A DNA stretch of 64,000 bases from Aphrocallistes beatrix. Lineage: Eukaryota; Porifera; Hexactinellida; Sceptrulophora; Aphrocallistidae. This document shows positions 10,601 to 22,600 of the stretch, piece after piece. The translations under genes were made by a program, and so were the position numbers. The notes beneath the pieces are model-generated. The model did not search any database. It saw nothing but the letters and a program-made list of their open reading frames with translations, and had not been told where the DNA came from. How positions within the stretch are numbered: the stretch's first letter is position 1; each line of letters opens with the position of its first letter. The stretch is taken from positions 620,001-684,000 of the forward strand of contig OY725488.1 in the NCBI GenBank assembly GCA_963281255.1. The letters are read 5' to 3'.

Positions 10601-13600
10601 CTTCAGATTTATGAATGCTTATCAAATCCTTCCAATATGCAAAAACCTCTTCGTTTGTGTCAATATCGAAGAAAGTCAGCGTCTGTGTTTTTTCGGTGAT
10701 CCAGTTATTGCGTATGTTTTTGAACAGATGAACCAGGTGATAAAGTGTATACAGCATTTTTGAACTTAGAATTTGGTACTGGGTGGTCAATGGAAGATAT
10801 ATTTAAACTGAAAATTTTGGTGAAATAAATGAAATACCTTTTGATTAACGGATAGGTTATCAGACATCAAACCAAAAACGTAACCTCCCACTTCATGTAT
10901 CAAATTGATTAATGAAATCAAATGTTCATACAGAAACTCACCTTTCAGGTGTAGAACTGGAATCAAACCCGCAACAAATGCAGGAGCACCAAAACAGGGG
11001 TTAATCATACTTGCAAGGACCGATTTCGCTGGCAGCGGTTGGTCAGTATTTAGAGCATTCCCAATTAAGTATTTTCCTTGGTATTGCGAACCTGGCTTAA
11101 TGTGCATTTCGTCAAAAGAGATAAAGCAGCACTTCTGTCCCTCATTAAAACACGGAAAACATTACGCAGTGTCCTTTCGCATTCTATTAATCCACCGGTA
11201 AGGCCGTGCTTTCCAAAATAATCGTATATCGTATTGTGACAAAGCAAAACTAACAGCTTTCTTAAGGCTGTGTATGCATTTCTGCTGCGTAGGTATAAAG
11301 TTACTGCACGGGACATAAGATCTGGAGTATATCGATTACTAACTAAAGCCAGGAGTTGCATACCAATAAATTTAATTTGACGGCGTTTTTTCACATTTCA
11401 TCAGTATCAAATTCGTCAAGTAGATTCAATAAAATATTTCCTGCAAAACATATTTGTGAACTAATATCTACCGATGCTATTTTCAAACGATTAAGTATGC
11501 AGTCTATTTGCGAATATTTGGTGACGGTATTTGAAAATGCATTGATTATAAGTATCTCGCGTAGGTATCTTAGTTAGTCGTCTATAGGCTTCAATATAGT
11601 ATGGAAGTTGTCACTAATAAACAAGGAATGTTCAACCATTGGCGGTGTACCTGTCAATTTGTAAATACTAATTCGTTTGCTGTCAAATAAATTTACATTG
11701 GCATGCACCTCTCCACATAATGTCCGTGACTCGGATGCTACATTACGCCCTTCGATGTTCCGTGACGGACTTACTAGTGACTGCGCGAAATATGTTCGAT
11801 TAGTTTCACCGACTATAGAATGCGGCACTGTAGGAATCAAGAATCCGCCTCTCGCTTTTTTCTTAGGACAATCAGGTGTCCAATGTTTCGCGGATACCAA
11901 TTCATCTTCGAAATTTCGCAATTCAATACGTTCGGTAATTTATTTTTCCAGCGTTACTGTTCTTCCGGGTTACTTGGGAAACCGTGTACAATTATTTTTT
12001 TGCTTCTTTCCGCTTGCATACATACCAACTGTCCCGTTTTTGGCGGGACGTCCCGCTTTTTTCACTCTTCTAATGAGCTAATTTTCATGAGTGTCCCGTT
12101 TTTATTTGAAATTTCCCCATTATGTCCCGCTTTTTTTATACTATGTATAATACTTTTCTATTGCGTCCCACCATGTCCCGCGAAATTCAACGCTGTGTCC
12201 CGTTTTTATCATGGCTCATGTTGGCATGTATACGCTTGGTTTCATCATAATTTCCACGACAAGGCTTTCCATCATAAAACGTACAACATTTTCGAGGCAT
12301 ATCTAATTCTCGTTTTTTCAATTAACTTTCTGACAAAATATCATACCATTTTTCGGACTACGCTAATTTTACCGTAAAACAGCCATTCCGTGCATATATA
12401 TGAACATGTTAAAACCACACAACTCAACTTCCGCAGATACTTGAGGTAAACCAATAAGTGCCTATATCATGCTTAATTGACTTCGTATTAAAAAATAATA
12501 CATTTCACATGCAAACTCGAACCATATTCGAGATTTAGATATTATCACCATATATGGAGGTGTGAAAACCGCGGAATAAAAAAAGCCAGACATAACTAAG
12601 ATCAGTTGATACACTCAAATGATGCCTTATATATGACTTCCTATCCAACAATAGTACATTTGACATGTCTAACTCTAATCAATTACGAATTATTAACGGG
12701 ATGACCATATATGGGAAGGTGTTAAAACCGCAGAAACTCAAAAAACCACAAATATTTCAATTATTCCAATATGGCCAATGAAATCACCATATGCTACTTC
12801 CTATTCAACAATAATACATATATCACCAAAATTGTGTAGAGCCTGTCACAGATACTGTACAAAGACCGATTAGACTAAAATGTTTATTCTAGTTTCATCT
12901 TCATCTGTCCGTAACCTAATCACCTCAATAACACAACTGAATGCCACATCAATCACTGTAAGATGGAGTGTACCAGTCTTGAATGATTTGAACGGAGTTC
13001 TACTCAACTATTCTCTCAACTACTCTGGTATCGAGATTGACACAGTTCCCAGAGTCATCTACTTCTCTAATCCTGGATACGGAGATCAATCCTTTACTCT
13101 ATCAGATCTCCAGGAGTACACTACTTATTCTATTAATATTTCTTCTTACACGAAAGTTGGTAAAGGTCCTGATGCTATTGTTAGACAAAGAACTAATCAA
13201 GATGGTAAGTTGTTATAGTTGATACGTATATCCAAAAATATTTAATTAATTTTTATCCTCTAGTTCCCTCTGCTACTCCCACTTCATTCTCTGCGAATGC
13301 CATCTCTCCTCGAACCATCAACACAACTTGGGAACCTCCTCCTCCTTATCACTTGGGTGGAGTCATCACAAGCTACACACTCACGTACAGAGGTGTGGAG
13401 AGAGACACTTCTCTGAAGACTAAAATACTGACTGTATTGGACGGTAGTATTTACATCACTCCTGCTCTGACTGACTTAGAAGAAGACACTCACTATGAGA
13501 TATCTGTTAGAGCTAACACGAGTGTAGGAGCAGGTCCTTGGACTAACCTCACTGTTCACACTCCTGAAGATGGTGAGTTCTTTCACTTTTTTGGTATAAC

Positions 13601-16600
13601 ATATCCGTTTGTGATATTTAGTTTAAACTATAGAAACCTTATACTTTAAATTCAACATTTCGTTTTTTGTCTCAATATTACGTATTAATATAACAACTTC
13701 TATTTTTTGCCATGCTACTTTCAGTTTGCTTCCGCCGGGCCTGATTATACATAGAGAGAAGTTACAAATGCTCTATAAAACTTTTTCTCTATAAAACTTT
13801 TTCTCGAGTGATAATATTGGTAAAACATGAATATACAGGAGACGCCGATTAATCGGGAATTCGGGACTTGGGAGTGTGATTTTGTACCACTTTGAAGACT
13901 TGAGGTCCCAAGGTTCCAATAACTCTTGAGAAGTTTAATACTACGTGAAGTTGAATTCAGCGAGAAAACCCAAATTTATCTACACCTACTGACTGAATTC
14001 AAAATATCACAGATTATTTTTTGATGCAACAGCACTGTATTGCTTTCGATGTAGTACATTGCAATGCATTTCTACCATTTTCTCTGTTATAATCTTGCAT
14101 AAGACTAATTACATACTATGTACATCCTATAAGTACATACCTTCCATTATACTTGTAAAGTGTAATGTTCCAGTATTTTGGGCAATCGACATTTCGGTTT
14201 GCATATATTTACTAAAATTATCGTTGTATTTAGTTCCATCTTCTTCTGTTCGTAATCTGACGACCTCATCAACACACCTGAATGCCACTTCAATGCTTGT
14301 GACATGGAGTGTTCCAGTTTTGAATGATCTGAACGGAGTCCTCCTCAACTACTCTATCAACTACTCTGGTATCGAAATTGACACAGTTCCTAGAGTCATC
14401 TACTTCTCTAATCCTGGAATTGGAGAACAATCATTTACTCTAACAAATCTAGAAGAATACACTACTTATTCGATTAACATTTCTGTTTACACTAAAGTGG
14501 GTAAAGGTCCTGATGCTATTGTCAAACACAGAACTAATCAAGATGGTGAGTTATTGTGTTGCTCAAATTTGGTTTTCTTTTCTTGTAAGTATTACATTTC
14601 TTTCTTCAGTTCCCTCTGCCGTTCCCACTTCATTCTCTGCGAATGCCATCTCTCCTCGAACCATCAACACAACTTGGGAACCTCCTCCTTCTTATCACTT
14701 GGGTGGAGTCATCACAAGCTACACACTCACGTACAGAGGTGTGGAGAGAGACACTTCTCTGAAGACTAAAATACTGACTGTATTGAACGGTAGTATTTAC
14801 ATCACTCCTGCTCTGACTGACTTAGAAGAAGACACTCACTATGAGATATCTGTTCGAGCTAACACGAGTGTAGGAGCTGGTCCTTGGACTAACCTCACAG
14901 TTCACACTCCTGAAGATGGTAATTGTGTAACCTACTTGCCATTACAGCCTTCTTGAACCGTTTGGAACTCATTCTGTTAATTTCGAACTTCAGTGTCACA
15001 ACTGAAATGCAACCTGATTCACACGATATACATTTAGTATCTGATGTTATTATTAGTTCCATCTTCATCTGTTCGTGACCTAACAATCTCAACTTCACAA
15101 CTGAATGCCAGATCAATCCTTGTGAGATGGACTGTACCAGTTCTGAATGATTTGAACGGATTTCTTCTCAATTACTCTATCAACTATTCTGGTATCGAGA
15201 TTGACACACTTCCCAGAGTCATCTACTTGTCTAATCCTGGATTTGGAGATCAATCCATCACGCTAATAGATTTAGAAGAATACGCAACATATTCCATTAA
15301 TATATCTGTTTACACTAAAGTGGGTAAAGGTTCAGATGCTATTGTAACTCAGAGAACTAATCAAGCTGGTGAGGATTCTTTTTGTTCGATATATCTTATG
15401 TTAAATAATTTAGTATACATTATATCGAATTTGTTTTTATAAGTGCTAGAAGTGTGTTTATTTAATTGAGATACGATTTCAATGTCTACACTAGCAAGCC
15501 ATGAATTTATAAATCAACATCCAACAGTATCAGCTTATCATATGTTTGCTCGTCATTTGTTTAGTTTAAGTCTTTGGAACGAAATTAATTTGATTATTTC
15601 GAACAATTGTTGGATATTATGGTTGTAAATTTTTATTTCTCAGTGCAGATGCATATATTTATGATATTTTTTTAAATTTCTTCAGCTCCAACTGCTGTTC
15701 CGACCAATTTCAAGGTCCGTGCTATTTCTTCAACCATTGTGAATGTGACCTGGGATCCTCCTCCCATCTACGATCAGAACGGGATCATTACAAACTACAC
15801 ATTCACATACAGAGGTGTTGAGAGAGACACAAAGCTGGTTACCTATGTGATTCCAGTTGTGAACGGTAGCAGTTATGATGAGCCTGTAATGTTTGATCTT
15901 GAAGAGAACACTGAATACATGGTCACAGTGAGAGCTAGCACTATTGTTGGGAATGGTCCTGTAGCAAGTCTGGAAGTACTCACACCAGAAGAAGGTTAGT
16001 TCACACAACATACTTACTCACTTACAAGATATCCTTTTGACAATGGAGAAATTATTAATTAATAACTCGTTTCTTTGTTTAGTACCTAAGGGTGCTCCAA
16101 GAGAATTGAAAGCCACTGCTCTGAATAACACCGCAATTCTCATCACATGGGTTGTGCCAAATCCAGACGATCTGAATGGTAATCTGACTGGATACCAAGT
16201 AGACTATTTCGGACGTATCATTGACACAGATGAGAAGAGTGTAATTATCAACACAACAAGTTTAGAAGACCAATCTCTAATTCTATCTCAACTAGAAGAT
16301 TTCACAGTTTATGAAATCTCAGTAAGAGCTAAGACAATTGGTTTAGGACCTAAATCTGAGATTCAGATGCGTACAGAAGAATCAGGTTAGTTACTTTTGT
16401 AATGTGTTTTATTTGTGAATCAATTTGTTATTATTTTTATTTCTTAGCTCCCACTGGTCCTCCAACTAACTTCACTGCCACAGCTCTTGACACCCGCACA
16501 ATCTACATCACGTGGAAACCTCCTCTCTATCCAGAACAGAATGGATTACTAACTTATTACAATGTTACTTATGGAGGCGTTGAGCGAGACACAATAACTC

Positions 16601-19600
16601 GCGTTGAAATTTTCACTCAATTTAACCGTTCGAACACTTCACTAACTGTGACTGACTTAGAAGAAGCTACGACATTTACTATTTCCATTCAAGCTAGCAC
16701 TATGACTGGACCTGGTCCTGTTACGTGGATAATTGTGACAACCCCTGAGGATGGTGAGTATATCTAAACGGGATAGTGCAGTGTTCTCCTGTATATTTAC
16801 TTAATTTCCTTAGTTCCATCTTCCTCTGTCCGTAACCTAACAACCTCCACAGTACAACTGAATGCCACATCAATTCTTGTGAGATGGCGTGTGCCAATTC
16901 TGAACGATTTGAACGGAGTTCTACTCAATTACTCTATCAACTATTCTGGTATTGAGATTGACACAGTTCCACGAGTTATATACTTGTCTAGTCCTGGTTT
17001 TGGAGATCAATCGTTCATTCTAACACATCTAGAAGAGTACACAACTTATTCAATTAACATTTCTTCTTACACGAAAGTGGGTAAAGGTATTGATGCTATA
17101 GTCAAACATAGAACTAATCAAGATGGTGAGTGATTTTCCCTTTATTTTTATTTCTTCTACTTTCCATGCATTGTATTAGTGTAAAGCTAGGACAAATATT
17201 ATTTCGATATAATCAAACTCGCATCGTTCAGTCTGCCTATCGAATAAAATTTAATATTTATAATACCTACATATATTTGCGTTTGGTTGATTTTGGTCTT
17301 CATTTTATATCAGAAATCTACTCCTTGTAATGTTAATAAAAATTCTCCATGCAATGACTTAAACTGAATTTATTAAAGCTATATATAGTATAGTTAACTG
17401 TAGTCCGTAATATATCCTATTTACGAAGTAAATTGTTAACAAACAAATGAGGTTTGTTTAATAGCTAATTGAAATTCTTTGGCGGTTTATAGGCAATACT
17501 TTATTAAGTATTCATTATTGTGTTTGATTTGGTGTTCTTTGGATATTAATTAATAGTATCGATTTGCTATTGTTATAGTTCCCACTGCTGCTCCCACTTC
17601 ATTCTCTGCGAATGCTATCTCTCCTCGAACCATCAACACAACTTGGGAACCTCCTCCTCCTTATCACTTGGGTGGAGTCATCACAAGCTACACACTCACG
17701 TACAGAGGTGTGGAGAGAGACACTTCTCTGAAGACCAAAATACTGACTGTATTGGACGGTAGTATTTACATCACTCCTGCTCTGACTGACTTAGAAGAAG
17801 ACACTCACTATGAGATATCTGTTCGAGCTAACACGAGTGTAGGAGCAGGTCCTTGGACTAACCTCACAGTTCACACTCCTGAAGATGGTAATTGTGTAAC
17901 CTACTTGCCATTACAGCCTTCTTGAACCGTTTGGAACTCATTCTGTTAATTTCGAACTTCAGTGTCACAACTGAAATGCAACCTGATTCACACGATATAC
18001 ATTTAGTATCTGATGTTATTATTAGTTCCATCTTCATCTGTTCGTGACCTAACAACCTCAACTTCACAATCACAACTGAATGCCAGATCAATCCTTGTGA
18101 GATGGACTGTACCAGTTCTGAATGATTTGAACGGAATTCTTCTCAACTATTCTGTCAACTATTCTGGTATCGAAATTGACACACTTCCCAGAGTCATCTA
18201 CTTGTCTAATCCTGGATTTGGAGATCAATCCATTACGCTAATAGATTTAGAAGAATACGCAACATATTCTATTAATGTTTCTTCCTACACGAAAGTAGGT
18301 AAAGGTCCAGATGCTATTGTCAGAGAGAGAACTTTTGGTAAGCTAACCTCGTTATTTCATTATTAATTTTTTCTGTCATATCCATCATAATATCAAATTT
18401 TAAAAGTTCGTTAAAAGGCTAATCTATTTTATCCTATTGTTAATGCGTATATCCTATCGGGCCTACTATCCACAGTTCATTAAATACTACTACCACTACT
18501 ACTATGGATATTTTACCTGACCCTTGATTAAGATGTTTTTCATATCCATTTAGTTCCCTCTGATCCTCCACTCGATCTCAAGGTATTCCCTATCACACCT
18601 GCCATCATAATTGCAGAATGGGATGTTCCTAACGTATACTTTCAGAACGGAATTTTGAAGAAGTTTACTCTTCGTTATTCCAGTGTGGATATAGATGTAC
18701 ACAATGAAGTTGAGAGGATTATTCCTGTGAACGACAACAGCACAAGTTTTAGTTTCACTATTTCCAATTTATTGGAGGCCGTAAATTATAGTATTGACGT
18801 TGCTGCCTCCACTGTCGGGGGAATGGGACCTTACTCAGAAAGTGTATATACTACCACTTTCCATACAGGTACGTTAGTGACTGTTTCCAATAATAATTGT
18901 ATACTAAGTTTAACTAGTAAATACATTATTTATATTTGTATTAGGTCCATCAAAGTCTCCTCGTAACCTGCTCATTCATGAAGTTACCACACAAAGTATT
19001 TCGTTAACATGGGAACCACCGGAAGAAGAGTTTATCAATGGATTATTGGACAAATACGTTCTCACCTATCAAGGAGCTGAACTGGATCAAATGATGCATG
19101 TGCTTGAAATTCCGCTTAATGTTGATTCTGATAATCTTCAATCAGCAGATCTCATCAACTTACAAGAGAATACTTCCTATACTATTTCCATATCTCTGTT
19201 TGCTTCTGGTCAGATGAGTCCCCAAGTCAAGAAAGTAGTCCACACTCTGGACACAGGTAAATCCTATCTTTGTATCTTATACGTATATTAAAATGGAGGA
19301 TTTTTTTTTCGAATTGATAGAAGAACTATCCGTGAAGATTTGAAAATTCATGTAGGTGTCAAACGATGAATCTTCAATTTTGTTGGGATCTAAGCGGAAT
19401 TTTCATACCTCTGCAAAAATGGAACCATTTTCACACCTTTTCTATGCAATATATACTATTTTCGAAATCAATTACCGACCCACAATAGACTGTCATTGTT
19501 ACTTCATTGCAAAAACTTATACACTTAATTTTATTATAGTGTATAGCAATTAAAACGATTATATGTACATTTTACACCATTTGACGAATTTTGAAGAATA

Positions 19601-22600
19601 TAAGACTAGCTTTTGACTGTTTTTACCTAGACTTTTTAAGAGTGTAGATTCCAAGTATCGTATTTTCGATCTTATATTGATATTTTTTTATTTACAGTAG
19701 ATTCATGAAGTGGGCAAATTTGAAATGGATTATTTTAAGTACTCAATATTTGGCACCCGTAGGGATTTCTGAATTTTTTGATATTTCCAGGCGCCCGTAG
19801 GGCGACTCAATGGATACACTAACCACGCTATGCAAGTGCACAAAGCGTACTTGTTAATTGACAATATTTTAATTGTTTATTCATTTACATTCGTTTGTTT
19901 GTATAGTACCAACTGCTCCAGTACAAAACCTACGAACCAATGAGTCCAGTCCTTTCTCTATATTGATTCACTGGGAAGATGTTCCATTCCAGGAACAAAA
20001 TGGTGCAATTCTTTTCTATAATGTCACAACCGAATTCACAGATCCTGCAACCAGAATTCCTGAATTGAGTGCAAATTTCTTTTGGAATAATCAGACGAAT
20101 GGCAGTGAGAACTATCTCCTTCTCAGGAATCTCTGGCACACTGTTGAGTTTACAGTGACTGTGTTTGCGTCCACTCGCCACGGCCCTGGTCCAACAGTGA
20201 ATACTACTTTTATGTTGGAAGAAGGTTTGTTCGATTTCGTTTTGAAATATATTTTCATTGAAACCTACTTCTTTAGTACAGGAATAAAATAATTCGTTTC
20301 TAGAAACTAAACCAGTGATCTCCGAGCCAGCACGAGATGTGTTCATGACAACACGAGAAGATCCAGATAATGAATTCTTCTACTCGTGTGCAGCTGAAGG
20401 AAACCCCACGCCGTTGGTTAGATGGTACAGAGATGATGTCGAATTCAATCCTAATTCTAGTAGACCATTTGAAATAACAATCACAATGAGGGACCTGGGT
20501 GATCAAGCTCGAAATGTGTTTGTGTGTGTGGCAAGGAACCGACAAGGAAATTCTACTCGTACTGTGAGTATCATCGTAACGAAAAGCATCGATACAAATG
20601 ATACCGATACAAGCATTGATACAAACATCGATACTAATGATATCGATGAAGCAAATGAACAAATCAATATTCAGGAAAATCTGGACTCGGTACAAGCTAC
20701 CAATCTTGCAGAGTTGGTTGACACTGTGTTAGTCCAGAGTAGCATGGTTAATGAAACTGTGAATGGGACTAGTAATGGAACAATTCTTCCTGCTTCAATA
20801 CTGTTCCGTAATGTGGTTGATAGATGGAATGCTCAAAATGAGAACAATACGAATGAAAATCTGTTTAATACCAATACAGCATTAATCCGATATACTTTAC
20901 TTTTGCAGAACGGAACAACTAGCATTACTCCAAGACAGGTACGAAGCTAATTAATTATTAATTTGTCAAACTTATGCATTATATACAAGTTAACGATTTA
21001 TATTGTATAATACCTTTGTAGGATAATTCCACTTGTCCACCACAGACTAAGATGGTATTCCAAACAGACGAGTCGATATCAAATGCTATTCGCGCGATTG
21101 ACATACTCGTACCAAAGATTATATCCACGATGCAGAATGTCGAAAATTTCTCAATAGTTAGTACTTTTAGTATCCTCGAATCCAAAATGATCCAATTTGT
21201 TAATATATCTACCACGAGAAGTCTGACTTTCCCAGAGATGAAGAGTGAGATTAATGAGACTATGCAGGTCGTTATCCCGACTGAACTTTTTGAAAATTCG
21301 ACTGAATCACCGATTCGTGTAAGTTCGTGTAAGCATCTAATTGCTTAAATTCTAAGAGAATTTATATTAACAATTCCTTGTTATGCTGAATTTGTATTTC
21401 AGGTGACTACAACAGTAATACTTGCTAGTAGGAAAGATATGAGTGGAATAATCTCAGTTATATTAACACAGAGCAGTCTGAATATGAACTCAACTATTAC
21501 TTCCTCAATGTCTTACTACAATTCTTCCACAGTTAATAATGCAACGGGAAATAGAAACAACGTCACTCAATTTGAGTTGATTACACAACTATCGAATGAA
21601 GTAAGTCTATATTAGAATTTAGCTTCCTAATGCACATCTCATGTTAAAGGTCATGATGGATGCACCATATAAGAGGGCACCATATATTAAGATTTTGCTC
21701 TAATTAGTTATTTTTATGATGGAAGAGTTGAATGGCATGATTAGATTCTCTTTCTCTTATTTAGATAACACTTCTCTTCCCATCCATTCCCTTACAAGAA
21801 GACAAGGAGTATGTGTGCTTATCACTTGATGATAACTCCGGATTATGGAGCTCCGATGGAGTTACAACATTGGGTTTCGATCCAGAAACTAACATAACAA
21901 TGTGTACTTCTAACCATCTGACAAGCTTTGCTGTTCTCATTCAAGCAAGAGAGAGAGAGATGAGCATTCTTGGAAAGATTATTTCTTCCACTTTCAGTTA
22001 CATCTTATTGTCCATCTCATTCATAGCAATGATTGTGACACTGATCCTATTCGCAGTAGCTGGAAAGGAATTTCTGAAAGTGGAAATGAATATTCTCTAC
22101 TTAAACTATGCCATTGCACTAACTCTTGGTATTGGAGGCTTCATTATTGGAATCGAATCAGTTAAAGATGTGCTAATCCTATGCACTATAGTGGGAGTAT
22201 TTCTTCATTATACATGGCTCTCAGTATTTTCCTGGAGTCTCTGCAATGGAATTCTCATATTCTACAGATCATGCACAGGTAGTTCAATTTCTACCGAATT
22301 TTTGATACTTGCTATTGATCTGAGCTAAAATTGGAAATAGATTCAATGCCTCATATCGACAGTTTTGTACATCTAATGTATGGAATCTAAAAATTTCATT
22401 ACTCTGATCGTTAACTTATTTATCTCATTGACCTGCATTAAATGCTTGTATTTACAATTTATTCTATAAATTAACTTTGTTCATACTGTCTTGGCATAGT
22501 CAACCAGAAAAGGATCTGGCCATGTGTACTTGCATCTTCTATGTGCCCAAAATGATGTAATATGCACGTTTCACTCCATTTTATCTTACTTCAGTAGCAT

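Larger units (their letters stand above)
8454..12745 (-). mobile_element. Decayed P-element/THAP-type DNA transposon inside a receptor A intron
   Basis: About 4.3 kb bounded by ~217-bp inverted repeats (8454-8670 and 12528-12745) and carrying a broken P-element/THAP9-like transposase on the minus strand. It lies between FN3-6 and FN3-7 and explains most of the 4.7-kb intron. True ends may be somewhat outside these limits: repeat subunits continue to about 8387 on the left and about 12810 on the right. No target-site duplication was identified. Confidence 0.75.

Noticed and set aside
11677..12377. Open frames on the + strand across the transposon
   Set aside because: They lie antisense to the decayed P-like transposase and through the GTCCCG cluster; no domain is recognisable.
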